Part shown: piece by piece, positions 26,004-35,128 of the stretch | How positions within the stretch are numbered: the stretch's first letter is position 1 | Layout of the letters: each line of letters opens with the position of its first letter | Assembly (NCBI GenBank): GCA_031430015.1 | Contig: JANPAR010000124.1 | Location: 1-64,000, forward strand | Origin: CANJDH01 sp031430015 | GTDB taxonomy: Bacteria; Pseudomonadota; Gammaproteobacteria; Burkholderiales; JAEUOS01 | DNA: 64,000 nt | Direction: 5' to 3' | Notes under the pieces: model-generated | Database searches by the model: none | The model's input: the letters and a program-made list of their open reading frames with translations, nothing else | What the model was told of the DNA's origin: nothing | Made by a program: the position numbers and the translations under genes

Positions 26004-27125
26004 TCAGAAAGTGTAGGCGGCGCGCGGCTCGACTTGCTCGATTTCGTGCAACAGGCGCAACAGATGCACGAACACGCCGTAGCGCGCGCAGACCCTGGTG
26101 ACGTAGTGCATCACCAGCGGCAAATCCTTGAGAGAGCCGTCCTTGCCATCGCGGTGATACAGGCGCGCGAAAATGCCCAGCACCTTGAGATGGCGCTGCA
26201 AGCCCATCCATTCGAAGTCACGGTAAAAATCGGCGAACTCGCTGTGGACCGGCAGCCCGGCCTTGCGTGCCGCTTCCCAATAGCGGATTACCCAGTCGAG
26301 TACGCGCTCTTCTTCCCACTCGATGTACGCGTCCTTGAACAACGACGCGAGGTCATAGGTGATCGGGCCGTAGACCGCGTCCTGAAAATCGAGGATGCCC
26401 GGGTTGGTGAGGCCTGCTCCGGGGGCGCACGCGCCGCTTGCCGCCGCGCCGCCGGGGTCAGTGGGAGTGCCAGTGATGTTTCGGCGGGCGCCGTCGACGC
26501 TGGCCGCCGTTGCCGGTGTCATCACCATCAAATTGCGCGAGTGGTAATCACGATGCACCATCACCTGCGGCTGCGCAAGATTGTTTTCAAGCAAAGTCTC
26601 GAAGGCCTGCGCGATCACCCTGCGTTGTGCGTCCGTCAGCGTCAAGCCCTTGTGCTTGGTGATGTACCACTCCGGCAGCAACTCCATCTCGCGCAGCAAG
26701 AGCGCGCGGTCATACGGCGGCAGCACGCCCGGCTGAGAGGCACTCTGGAAGCGGATCAGCGCAGCACAGGCGTCGCGATACAGGGCATCGGCACGTTCCG
26801 GCGCAGCTTGCAGGGCCGCAAGATAAGTGGTGTCACCGAGATCGGTGAGGAGCAAAAATCCCTGCGCGAGGTCTTGTGCCAGCACGGCGGGTGCGCTTAC
26901 ACCGGCGTCTCTCAGCAGTGCGGCGACCTGGATGAAGGGGCGGCAATCCTCGCGCGCGGGCGGCGCGTCCATCACGATTTGCGATGCGGCGCCATCGGCA
27001 AAGCTGACCCGGAAATAGCGGCGAAAACTCGCGTCGGCCGACGCCGGCGCCAGGGTGAACGCGCGCCCCGGCAGGGCGCTGCGCAACCAGGTTTCCAGGG
27101 CGGTGAGGCGGTCGGTGTGTGACAT
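26004..27125 (-). CDS. amgK: Aminoglycoside-phosphotransferase-family kinase, probable AmgK (MurNAc/GlcNAc anomeric kinase)
   Basis: A 373-residue kinase of the APH fold. The catalytic loop is VMVHRDYHSRNLMV and the metal-binding Asp is in GILDFQDAVYGPITYDLASLFKDAY. This sequence around the Asp and the nearby MurU gene indicate AmgK, which phosphorylates MurNAc at C1 for cell-wall recycling. Residues ~202-240, between NLMV and GILDFQD, contain an extra Ala/Gly/Thr-rich stretch of ~30 residues where a few residues are expected. The gene is divergent from lptD; the ATG at 27125 overlaps the lptD promoter region. Confidence 0.83.
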   Translation of the reverse strand: MSHTDRLTALETWLRSALPGRAFTLAPASADASFRRYFRVSFADGAASQIVMDAPPAREDCRPFIQVAALLRDAGVSAPAVLAQDLAQGFLLLTDLGDTTYLAALQAAPERADALYRDACAALIRFQSASQPGVLPPYDRALLLREMELLPEWYITKHKGLTLTDAQRRVIAQAFETLLENNLAQPQVMVHRDYHSRNLMVMTPATAASVDGARRNITGTPTDPGGAAASGACAPGAGLTNPGILDFQDAVYGPITYDLASLFKDAYIEWEEERVLDWVIRYWEAARKAGLPVHSEFADFYRDFEWMGLQRHLKVLGIFARLYHRDGKDGSLKDLPLVMHYVTRVCARYGVFVHLLRLLHEIEQVEPRAAYTF

Positions 27126-27130
27126 ATAAT
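27103..27130 (+). promoter_or_regulatory. Candidate sigma70 promoter for lptD
   Basis: A perfect TATAAT at 27125-27130 is preceded, with a 16-base spacer, by GTGAGG at 27103-27108 (three of six consensus bases). It lies 67 bases upstream of the ATG at 27197 and overlaps the amgK start on the other strand. The -35 is weak. Confidence 0.35.
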
Positions 27131-27196
27131 TTCCGTCTGAATTTTAGCGGAATCGCCTGTGCGTTCACTCTGGTGAATGCGCCCTGTCCCCGTCCG

Positions 27197-29959
27197 ATGC
27201 TGCGCCCTTCATCTGCAACTTTGCCGCGCCATGCGCTGGCGTGTGCGCCACATGTGCCGCGTAGCGCACAGCCGTGTCTGTGCGTGCTCTCTGCGGCGCT
27301 GCTGGCGGCTGGATTGCAAGGCTCTGCATTCGCGCAGAGTGCTGCGGTGGCGGATGAGAATGTAGTAGGTGGCGTGGATCACCAGCGCCGGTTCGTTATC
27401 GCGATGACGCCGCCGGGCGCTACCTACACGGCGGCCTATTTGATGGCCGCTCTCGATCCAGACGTGCTTGCGTCTCACGCCGCGCCCAGCGCCGCGCAGG
27501 TAAACATTGGTCCGCCACCTGAGCCCGCGCATGCTGCGGCCCTGTCACTGGCGCTGACCGGGCACACGACGCAGCCCGTAGGGTTTCCGTGGGACCCACA
27601 GCCGCATAGTTTGGCGCAGCAACCCGCGCTGGTAGCCCAGGCCGCATTTGAGCAAGCGCTTGTTGCACAGGCCCCTGTAGCGCCTGCAACCGCGTCCGCG
27701 ATTGCTGAACCCGCTGCCGCCGATGGTACTGCGGTCCCTGCGGTAACCGCGGCATCCGCCGAATCCGCAACCATTGCACCCACCGGCCCGTTCGAGACGC
27801 TTGCCGGCGAGAGGCTAGCACTTAAGGCCGAACCGCAACTGGTCGCGCAACGCGAGGAGACCGCACCGGTACCAGCCTTTGTGCAGGGACTCAGGTTATC
27901 TGGCGAGACCGGGCGCGTTACCGTCATTGAAGGCGATGCCGAGCTGCGCAAGCGCGGCATCAACATCAAGGCCGACAAGATCACCTATCGTCAGGTCGAA
28001 GACGAGATGCTGGCCGAAGGCAACGTGCGCATTTACCGGCAGGGTGATGTGTTCAGCGGAAGCACGCTCGATCTCAAGCTCGATGCGCAGACCGGTTTTT
28101 TCTTGAAGGCAGACTATTTGCTGGCCAACGACCGTGCGCGTGGCAGCGCGGAACGTTTTGAATTTCTCGGCAAGGAAAACTACCGTGCCGATGATGCCAC
28201 CTATACCACCTGTGGTCCCGGCAATGACGACTGGTTTCTCAAAGTCAAGGAGTTGAAGCTGGACTATGGACGCGATGCAGGCGAAGTTACCAGCGCGCAG
28301 CTGAATTTTATGGGTATGAACATCCTGACCGTGCCCGAAATGTCGTTCGCACTCAATTCGCGGCGCAAGTCGGGGTTTCTCGCGCCCTCGTTCGGCAGTA
28401 CTGTGCAAAGCGGCCAGGAGGTGTCGATTCCGTACTACTGGAACATGGCGCCCAACCGCGATCTCACCATTACGCCGCGCACGATGACAAGGCGCGGCCT
28501 GCAGACCAATCTTGCTGGCCGCTTCATCGGTGAGGGCTATCAGGGTGAAGCGCGCCTTGAATGGTTGCCTGACCGTTTGACCGGTACCAGCCGCAGCGGC
28601 TTCTCTATCTTGCACCGCCAAAATTTTGGCAATGGCTGGAATGCCAATGTCAACTACAACCGTGTGTCGGACGACAACTACTTTACGGATCTCACCACCC
28701 AAATCAGCTCGACCTCGCAGCGCACTTTGCTGCGTGATGGCGTGGTCAGTTACAGCGCGCCGTATTTATCAGTGACGTCGCGCCTGCAGACTTACCAGAC
28801 CCTGCAGGACCCGTTGAACCCGGTGACCACGCCCTACAGCCGTCTGCCACAAGTATCACTTAATGCACGCCGCTTCGATGTGGGCGGCTTTGATCTCAAC
28901 CTGGCTGGCGAATACACACGCTTTTCCCACCCTACCCAGGTGATGGGCAACCGCTTTGTCGCCAATCCCAGCATCAGCTACCCCTTTCTGTCGCCCGGGG
29001 GCTATATCACGCCCAAACTCGCACTGCATACGACGCGTTATTTCCTGCAGCAAAACGCGCCTGGTGCGCCCGACAACATGATCCGCACTGTGCCATTGTT
29101 CAGCCTCGACAGCGGATTGGTGTTCGAACGCGCGGCCAACCTGTTCGGCCAGGACTACACGCAAACGCTGGAACCTCGCGCCTACTACCTGCGCGTGCCG
29201 GTGCGCGAGCAGAGCCGCTTCCCGGTACTCGATTCGGGATTGCCTGACCTTAATTTTGCGCAGATCTTTAGCGACAACATTTACTCTGGTGCGGATCGCA
29301 TCGCCGATGCCAGTCAGGTCACCTTCGGCGTGACGTCGCGTCTGCTCGGTGCCGACAGTGCCAGCGAGCGTTTGCGTATTTCGTTTGCGCAGCGCTATTA
29401 CTTCGCCACCCAAACCGTAACGCTGCCGGGTGAAACCGCGCGCACGGACCGCAGTTCCGACTTTCTTGCCGCGCTCTCGGGCGAAATCGCCCCGAAGCTC
29501 ATCCTCGACACTGCGCTGCAATACAACCCCAACAGCGGCGCAGCGCAGCGCGCCAGCCTCGGTGTGCGCTGGATGCCGGAGGCCGGCAAGACGCTGTCAG
29601 CCGCTTACCGCTACCGGCGTGACCTGATCGAGCAGGTGGACTTTGCCGGGCAATGGAAATTCGCCCACAACTGGTATGGCGTCGGACGCTACAACTATTC
29701 GATACGTGACAACCGCGTGGTCGAGGCGCTCGGCGGCATGGAGTATGACGGCGGCTGCTGGGTCGGGCGCGTCGTGCTGCAGCGTTTTGCGACCACCACG
29801 AGCCGCTCGACCACCTCGGTTTTTTTCCAGATTGAATTGAACGGACTGTCGCGCCTGGGATCAAACCCGCTTGATGTCCTGCGGCGCAATATTCCCGGTT
29901 ACAGCAAGCTTAACGAGCACCAACTGCCGGGCAGTAGAACCATGGATCGCTACGAATGA
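27197..29959 (+). CDS. lptD: LPS-assembly protein LptD
   Basis: About 920 residues (start 27197; GTG 27119 is a less likely alternative). A signal peptide (CLCVLSAALLAAGLQGSAFA) is followed by ~170 residues of Ala/Pro-rich sequence. Next comes the LptA-like OstA domain (RLSGETGRVTVIEGDAELRK..YRQVEDEMLAEGNVRIYRQGD) and the LptD beta-barrel to the C-terminus. It forms the outer-membrane translocon for lipopolysaccharide with LptE. One Cys (TTCGPG) in the N-domain and one (GGCWVGR) near the C-terminus could form the single interdomain disulfide; the four-cysteine arrangement of E. coli is reduced here. The long linker is unusual. surA overlaps the stop. Confidence 0.94.
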   Translation: MLRPSSATLPRHALACAPHVPRSAQPCLCVLSAALLAAGLQGSAFAQSAAVADENVVGGVDHQRRFVIAMTPPGATYTAAYLMAALDPDVLASHAAPSAAQVNIGPPPEPAHAAALSLALTGHTTQPVGFPWDPQPHSLAQQPALVAQAAFEQALVAQAPVAPATASAIAEPAAADGTAVPAVTAASAESATIAPTGPFETLAGERLALKAEPQLVAQREETAPVPAFVQGLRLSGETGRVTVIEGDAELRKRGINIKADKITYRQVEDEMLAEGNVRIYRQGDVFSGSTLDLKLDAQTGFFLKADYLLANDRARGSAERFEFLGKENYRADDATYTTCGPGNDDWFLKVKELKLDYGRDAGEVTSAQLNFMGMNILTVPEMSFALNSRRKSGFLAPSFGSTVQSGQEVSIPYYWNMAPNRDLTITPRTMTRRGLQTNLAGRFIGEGYQGEARLEWLPDRLTGTSRSGFSILHRQNFGNGWNANVNYNRVSDDNYFTDLTTQISSTSQRTLLRDGVVSYSAPYLSVTSRLQTYQTLQDPLNPVTTPYSRLPQVSLNARRFDVGGFDLNLAGEYTRFSHPTQVMGNRFVANPSISYPFLSPGGYITPKLALHTTRYFLQQNAPGAPDNMIRTVPLFSLDSGLVFERAANLFGQDYTQTLEPRAYYLRVPVREQSRFPVLDSGLPDLNFAQIFSDNIYSGADRIADASQVTFGVTSRLLGADSASERLRISFAQRYYFATQTVTLPGETARTDRSSDFLAALSGEIAPKLILDTALQYNPNSGAAQRASLGVRWMPEAGKTLSAAYRYRRDLIEQVDFAGQWKFAHNWYGVGRYNYSIRDNRVVEALGGMEYDGGCWVGRVVLQRFATTTSRSTTSVFFQIELNGLSRLGSNPLDVLRRNIPGYSKLNEHQLPGSRTMDRYE

Positions 29960-31371
29960 TGATTTTCCTAACTGATGCTGGCCCTGAGCCGCGCTCACCA
30001 ATCAACGCTCGTGCGTGGGCCGCGCGCGCTGCCACGGCAGGCGGCGCAGTCCTGATCGCCGCCGCATTCTGCATGGCACTGCCCGCGTACGCGCAGGCCG
30101 ACAAGCTCACGCCGGGCCTCGCCAACCAGCCGCGCGTGCGCGTGGTGTTAGCCGACCGCATCGTCGCGGTGGTCAACGACGACATCATCACCCTGCGCCA
30201 GCTCGACGACCGCGTACGCATGGTCAAGCTGCAATTGAAGCGTGATGGCACTGCACCGCCAGCTGACGATGTTCTGGAGAAAAGCGTACTTGAACGTTTG
30301 ATTGTCGACCGAGCGCAAGAACAGTTCGCTCGCCAAGAAGGCATCCGCGTTGACGATCAGACCCTCAACAGTGCCGTCGAAAGCATCGCCAAGGGTAACA
30401 ATTTGACGATGGCGCAGTTCCGTGACGCCCTCGAACGGGACGGCGTCGCATTCAACCGTTTTCGTGATGACATTCGCCTTGAGATATTGATCAACCGGGT
30501 GCGTCAGGCCGAAGTCGAAAGATCGATCGTGGTCAGCGAATCGGAAATCGACGAAATGGTGACTCGCAGTGTGAGCAGTACCAATGCAGCAGCCGTAGAA
30601 GTCAATTTGGGCCATATTCTGGTGCGCGTCCCCGAGAGCGCGTCACCCGAGCAGATAGAGACACGCAAAAGGCGTGCGGAAGAAGCGCTGGCGCAACTTA
30701 AAAGCGGCAAAGATTTTGCGCAGGTGGCGGTGACCTACTCGGATGCGCCCGAGGCATTGACTGGCGGCGTCGTGGGTTACCGCCAGATAGACCGTCTGCC
30801 GCAGTTGTTTGTCGACGCGATTGCCAAGGTGCAAAAAGGTGAAGTGAGTGACCTCGCGCGCAGTCCGAACGGCTTTCACATCCTCAAGGTGATTGACCGG
30901 CGCGGTGCCGGCAGCGTGCCGAGCGTGGTGCAAACGCGCGCGCGGCACATTCTGATCAAGACCAGCCAGATTGTGAGCAGTGATCAAGCCAAGGCGCGGC
31001 TCACTGACTACCGCGAGCGCATTCTCAACAAGGCAGCCGATTTTGCTGAATTGGCACGCCAGTTTTCTGACGATAGCAGCCGTGACAAGGGGGGCGATCT
31101 GGGCACTATCTATCCTGGCGATACCGTTCCCGAGTTCGAGAAAGCAATGGACGGTCTCAAGCCTGGCGAGGTGGGCCAGCCAGTACAAACACAGTTCGGC
31201 TGGCATCTGATCCAGGTAATTGAGCGTGGCAGTGCCGATGTCAGCCGCGAGCGCATTCGGCTGCAGGCGCGCAACACCCTGCGCGAGCGCAAAGCCGACG
31301 ACGCTTATCAGGAGTGGCTGCGCCAGTTGCGCGACCGCACCTTTGTCGAATACCGGCTCGAAGATCGCTGA
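29956..31371 (+). CDS. surA: Periplasmic chaperone / peptidyl-prolyl isomerase SurA
   Basis: A 471-residue periplasmic protein. A signal peptide (AATAGGAVLIAAAFCMALPAYA) precedes the SurA N-domain (DRIVAVVNDDIITLRQLDDRV). Two parvulin domains follow (VNLGHILVRVPESASPEQIE..GGVVGYRQIDRLP..VSDLARSPNGFHILKV; and TRARHILIKTSQIVSSDQ..GGDLGTIYPGDTVPEFEKAM). SurA escorts outer-membrane proteins, including LptD, to the Bam machinery. Its start overlaps the lptD stop by four bases, so the chaperone and client are co-translated. This lptD-surA-pdxA order is conserved in Proteobacteria. Confidence 0.97.
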   Translation: MMIFLTDAGPEPRSPINARAWAARAATAGGAVLIAAAFCMALPAYAQADKLTPGLANQPRVRVVLADRIVAVVNDDIITLRQLDDRVRMVKLQLKRDGTAPPADDVLEKSVLERLIVDRAQEQFARQEGIRVDDQTLNSAVESIAKGNNLTMAQFRDALERDGVAFNRFRDDIRLEILINRVRQAEVERSIVVSESEIDEMVTRSVSSTNAAAVEVNLGHILVRVPESASPEQIETRKRRAEEALAQLKSGKDFAQVAVTYSDAPEALTGGVVGYRQIDRLPQLFVDAIAKVQKGEVSDLARSPNGFHILKVIDRRGAGSVPSVVQTRARHILIKTSQIVSSDQAKARLTDYRERILNKAADFAELARQFSDDSSRDKGGDLGTIYPGDTVPEFEKAMDGLKPGEVGQPVQTQFGWHLIQVIERGSADVSRERIRLQARNTLRERKADDAYQEWLRQLRDRTFVEYRLEDR

Positions 31372-31387
31372 GTCTGGCATAACACGC

Positions 31388-32422
31388 ATGCCCAACTTGC
31401 CTGCGAGCGGAAAACCTCGGCGGCCATTGATCGCCATCACCACCGGCGAGCCATCCGGTATCGGCCCGGATATTGCCTTGATGCTCGCGGCGCAGCGCAG
31501 CGCCTGGCGCGGCACGCAATTGTTGTTGATTGGCGACGCTTCCTTGCTTGAAGCGCGCGCACGCCGTCTCGGCCTCGATGCCGGCACAGTGCTGCGTGGC
31601 GTCGAAATCGGCCACGTGCCATTGCGTGTGCAGGCGCGGGCGGGCACGCTTGATGCGCGCAACGCAGGTTATGTGCTTGCCACGCTTGATGCCGGACTGG
31701 CAGGCTGCGTCAGCGGCGAATTCGCCGCGATGGTGACGGCACCGGTACACAAGGGCGTCATCAACGATGCCGGCATCGCCTTCACCGGCCACACCGAGTA
31801 TTTTGCAGCGCACACCCATACCAAACAGGTGGTGATGTTGTTGACCGGCGAGACCGGCACAGCGAAGCGCAAGTCCACCCTGCGCGTTGCACTCGCGACC
31901 ACGCACCTGCCAGTGTCGGGCGTATCGCAGGCGCTGACCACGCACGGTCTTGAGGCCACCCTGCGCATTCTGGTGGGTGACTTGCAGCAAAAATTCGGCA
32001 TTGCGCGTCCGCGCGTGCTGGTCGCGGGCCTTAATCCGCATGCAGGCGAATCGGGTTATCTCGGCCGTGAAGAGATCGAGGTCATCACGCCGGTGATCCA
32101 GCGCCTGCAACGCGCGGGTCTGGATGTACGCGGCCCGCTGCCGGCCGATACGCTGTTCACGCCGCGCAACCTGGCCGGTGCTGACGCGGTGCTCGCGATG
32201 TATCACGACCAAGGCTTGCCGGTGCTCAAGTACGCCACCTTCGGTATGGGTGTGAATGTCACGCTCGGTCTGCCGGTGATCCGCACCTCGGTCGATCACG
32301 GCACGGCGCTCGATCTGGCCGCCACGCCGGCCAAGGCGCGCAGCGCTGATCCGGGCAGCCTGATCGCCGCGTTCAAGCTGGCGCGCGAGCTGGCGAAGGT
32401 TGCCGCGTGCAGCCGGCGCTGA
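31388..32422 (+). CDS. pdxA: 4-hydroxythreonine-4-phosphate dehydrogenase
   Basis: A 344-residue enzyme of pyridoxal phosphate biosynthesis that oxidises 4-phosphohydroxy-L-threonine with NAD. It begins RPLIAITTGEPSGIGPDIAL, contains the metal/substrate-binding histidines in TAPVHKGVIN..FTGHTEYFA and GLNPHAGESGYLGREE, and ends with MYHDQGLPVLKYATFG and RTSVDHGTALDLA. The ATG at 31388, 16 bases after surA, is used; an upstream extension of the frame lies within surA. It completes the lptD-surA-pdxA operon. Confidence 0.97.
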   Translation: MPNLPASGKPRRPLIAITTGEPSGIGPDIALMLAAQRSAWRGTQLLLIGDASLLEARARRLGLDAGTVLRGVEIGHVPLRVQARAGTLDARNAGYVLATLDAGLAGCVSGEFAAMVTAPVHKGVINDAGIAFTGHTEYFAAHTHTKQVVMLLTGETGTAKRKSTLRVALATTHLPVSGVSQALTTHGLEATLRILVGDLQQKFGIARPRVLVAGLNPHAGESGYLGREEIEVITPVIQRLQRAGLDVRGPLPADTLFTPRNLAGADAVLAMYHDQGLPVLKYATFGMGVNVTLGLPVIRTSVDHGTALDLAATPAKARSADPGSLIAAFKLARELAKVAACSRR

Positions 32423-32446
32423 TCCACTGCGCCGCTGCCTGCGCTC

Positions 32447-34135
32447 TCAGCGGCGGACACCCCAGGCGCACCAAATCAGCGCCAACAGGCAAAACCCGAT
32501 CACGAGCCAGTTGCCGGTGCGCATGTAAGGCGTCGCGCCAGCGCGCCCCTGCACAGAGGCCGCGAGTGCGCCCTCGGTGAAGAAAGGCAATGCATGGGTG
32601 ACGTGGCCGTGCGCATCAATCACCGCAGTGGCCCCGGTGTTGGTCGCGCGCAGCATCACACGACCGGTCTCGATGGCGCGCATGCGGCTCGCCTGCAAGT
32701 GCTGATGCGGCGCGAGCGAATCGCCGAACCATCCCACGTTGGAAATATTGAGTAGGAGCGTGGCCTGCGGCAACTGGCGGATGATTTCCTCGCCGAACAA
32801 ATCTTCATAGCAAATGTTGACCGCAACGTGCTGATCCGCCACGCGCATCGGCGTTTGCGCTGTGCCGCCGGAGGTGAAGTTGCCCAGCGGCATTTGCTTC
32901 AGATCGACAAACCACTGAAACCCGAATGGAATGAATTCGCCGAAGGGAACGAGATGGGATTTGTCGTAGGTCTGCTGCGCGTTGCGCCCCAGTGAAATGG
33001 CACTGTTGAAGTAGCGCGTGGATGACTCGGCGCGCGGCACCCCGGTGATGAGCGTCGCGCCGCGCTGGCTGGCTAGCGTGTCAAAGCGCTGCAAGGCGCG
33101 CGGCGGAATCGCATGCAGCATGCGCGGCAAGGCGGTCTCCGGCAACACGACGAGGGTGGATGCATGGCGCGTGGCGAGACTCTCGTAAATGTCCAGGGTC
33201 GATTCAAACCGCCCCTCGACAAACTTGAGTTCCTGCGGGATGTTGCCTTGAAGCAGACTGACGCTGAGCGGCTTGCCCACCGGTTGTGTCCACTCGATGC
33301 CACGCAGGGCCATGCCGATGACGCAGAGGGCAATCAACGCCCCGGCTGGTAACGCGAGTAGCTGCGCGAAGCCGTCAAGACCGGCTCTGGGAGCGGGTGT
33401 TGGCGGCATAGCTCGAACATTCGCTCCCACCATAGCTTTGCAGGCAGGTGCAGTGCCAAGATTGCTCACAGCGCCGCGTCCCGCCACCGTGCCGCGCGCC
33501 ATCGATGCCATTCTCAGCGGCACCATCGAGGCCGCCAGCGCGCCTGCCAGCGCCGCAAGATAGGTCAGGCCATGCACGCCCATGAGCGGCGCGAAGCCTG
33601 CCAGCGGCCCATCGGTGTGGGCGTAGCCCGGCGCGATCCACGGAAAGCCGGTGAACACCCAGCCACGCAGCCATTCGCAAAGCGTGAACGCTGCGGGTAG
33701 CACGAGCAGGGACTGTACTGGTGTGGTGGTGGCGCCTGCACCGATCGGCGGCGCGGCAAGGCGCGTCCCTAGAGTGGCAACCACCCATCCGGCGAGTGCG
33801 GTATACGCGGCGAGCATGATCGCGAACAATATGGTCGCAAGGCCGGCCACGGCTATCGGCATGCCGCCCACATCGTGCATGCTGATGTAGACCCACGACA
33901 CGCCGGCGCAAAACCAGCCCATGCCGAATGCAAAGCCGAGCAGCGCGGCGCGGCGCGGTGTAGCGCGGGACCACAGCACGAACAACACCGCGAGCAGCAA
34001 CGGCTGCAGCCACCACAGGCCGAACGGCGCGAAGGTAAAAATCATCGCTGCGCCAGCGGCGATTGCAATCGCGGGAGCTATCGCAAGTGCGAGGCGGGAA
34101 ACAGGTGGGTGTGCGCCAGCGCTCAAGATGGGCAA
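32447..34135 (-). CDS. lnt: Apolipoprotein N-acyltransferase
   Basis: A 562-residue inner-membrane enzyme that adds the third acyl chain to lipoproteins such as Pal. N-terminal membrane helices are followed by a nitrilase-like domain with the catalytic triad in VLPETALPR (Glu), YDKSHLVPFGEFIP (Lys) and VNICYEDLFG (Cys), then a C-terminal helix (NWLVIGFCLLALIWCAWG). The start is TTG at 34135; no ATG is available. Residues ~231-252 and surroundings (from GRGAVSNLG to APRAGLDGF) are an in-frame insertion whose DNA holds two REP-like arms. Conserved neighbours are corC and ybeY. Confidence 0.95.
   Translation of the reverse strand: MPILSAGAHPPVSRLALAIAPAIAIAAGAAMIFTFAPFGLWWLQPLLLAVLFVLWSRATPRRAALLGFAFGMGWFCAGVSWVYISMHDVGGMPIAVAGLATILFAIMLAAYTALAGWVVATLGTRLAAPPIGAGATTTPVQSLLVLPAAFTLCEWLRGWVFTGFPWIAPGYAHTDGPLAGFAPLMGVHGLTYLAALAGALAASMVPLRMASMARGTVAGRGAVSNLGTAPACKAMVGANVRAMPPTPAPRAGLDGFAQLLALPAGALIALCVIGMALRGIEWTQPVGKPLSVSLLQGNIPQELKFVEGRFESTLDIYESLATRHASTLVVLPETALPRMLHAIPPRALQRFDTLASQRGATLITGVPRAESSTRYFNSAISLGRNAQQTYDKSHLVPFGEFIPFGFQWFVDLKQMPLGNFTSGGTAQTPMRVADQHVAVNICYEDLFGEEIIRQLPQATLLLNISNVGWFGDSLAPHQHLQASRMRAIETGRVMLRATNTGATAVIDAHGHVTHALPFFTEGALAASVQGRAGATPYMRTGNWLVIGFCLLALIWCAWGVRR
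33381..33445. repeat. REP pair embedded in the lnt coding sequence
   Basis: GGCTCTGGGAGCGG at 33384 begins a 30-base match (26 of 30) to the cpoB leader. About 20 bases later TTCGCTCCCACCATAG is the reverse complement of the CTTGGTGGGAGCG family. The two arms face each other, as in a REP doublet, and are read through in frame by lnt, between its membrane part and the nitrilase domain. Confidence 0.6.
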
Positions 34136-34171
34136 TCGGCAATCGCGCAGTCAGGCTAGATCCGGCGCGGC

Positions 34172-35029
34172 TCAGATCGCCGCAACCGCTGCTGCAACGC
34201 GCTCGACGCGCAGGATATGCACCTGCCGGCTGTCGGCGCGCAGCACCTGAAATTTGAAGCCGTCAATGGCGACCACTTCGCCGCGCTTGGGTACGCGCGC
34301 GAGGCGGTGGATCACGAGGCCACCCACTGTGTCGGCGACATTGTCAGGCAGGGCCGCGTCAAAGTGCCGGTTGAACGCCGCAATTTCGGTCAGTCCCCGA
34401 ACGCGGTGGCGACCGTCCTTGTCGGTGAAAATATTGTCTTCGGCCTCGTCGAAATCAAATTCGTCATCGATCTCGCCGACGATTTGTTCGAGCACATCTT
34501 CAATCGTCACAAGACCTGACACGCCGCCGTATTCATCGACCACGATCGCGATGTGATTGCGGTTGGCGCGGAACTGGCGCAGCAAATCGTTGAGGCGCTT
34601 GGACTCAGGGATGAATACCGCCGGGCGCAGCATTTCGCGAATGCGCACCACTTCGCCTGCGTAGATGCGCAGCAAGTCTTTGGCCAGCAAAATGCCAATG
34701 ATCTCGTCGCGGCTGCCGTCGATCACCGGAAAGCGCGAGTGCGCGGTGTGAATCACGAAAGGCAAAAACTTCTCGACTGGATCGTCGATGTCGATCAAGT
34801 CCATCTGCGCACGCGGCACCATGATGTCGCGCGCCGCCAGTTCGGAAGTCTGCAGCACGCCTTCGATCATCGCCAGCGCTTCGGCGTCGAGCAGATCGCG
34901 ATCGCGCGCCGAGTGCAACAGGTCCATTAATTGCCCGCGGTCTTCGGGCTCGCGCATCAGCAGCGCGGAGAGGCGCTCAAGCAATCCGGGCTTTTGCGGC
35001 GCAGGGGCCGCAGGTGAAGGGTCGTCCAT
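34172..35029 (-). CDS. corC: CorC/HlyC family protein with paired CBS domains
   Basis: A 285-residue cytoplasmic protein. Two CBS domains (ARDIMVPRAQMDLIDIDDPV..FPVIDGSRDEIIGILLAKDLL and LRPAVFIPESKRLNDLLRQF..VVDEYGGVSGLVTIEDVLEQIVGEI) precede a CorC_HlyC transporter-associated domain (GRHRVRGLTEIAAFNRHF..VGGLVIHRLARVPKRGEVV). Homologues are linked to magnesium/cobalt efflux with CorA, though the soluble form probably has a regulatory role. It is directly upstream of lnt, the usual betaproteobacterial arrangement. Confidence 0.93.
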   Translation of the reverse strand: MDDPSPAAPAPQKPGLLERLSALLMREPEDRGQLMDLLHSARDRDLLDAEALAMIEGVLQTSELAARDIMVPRAQMDLIDIDDPVEKFLPFVIHTAHSRFPVIDGSRDEIIGILLAKDLLRIYAGEVVRIREMLRPAVFIPESKRLNDLLRQFRANRNHIAIVVDEYGGVSGLVTIEDVLEQIVGEIDDEFDFDEAEDNIFTDKDGRHRVRGLTEIAAFNRHFDAALPDNVADTVGGLVIHRLARVPKRGEVVAIDGFKFQVLRADSRQVHILRVERVAAAVAAI

Positions 35030-35128
35030 GCTGGCTTTATGACAACCGGAGGGGCAACGCAGAGGCCGGCACGCAGCGAAAAGCGATCGGCGCTACGCTC
35101 TGGCTTTCACGTTTCACACTGAGCGGCT

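Noticed and set aside
25984..26211. N-terminal extension of AzlC up to 26211
   Set aside because: It overlaps the conserved end of amgK and is Arg-rich without family similarity; the TTG at 25983 gives the normal protein length.
31241..32299. 352-residue minus-strand frame
   Set aside because: Antisense to pdxA, no motif.
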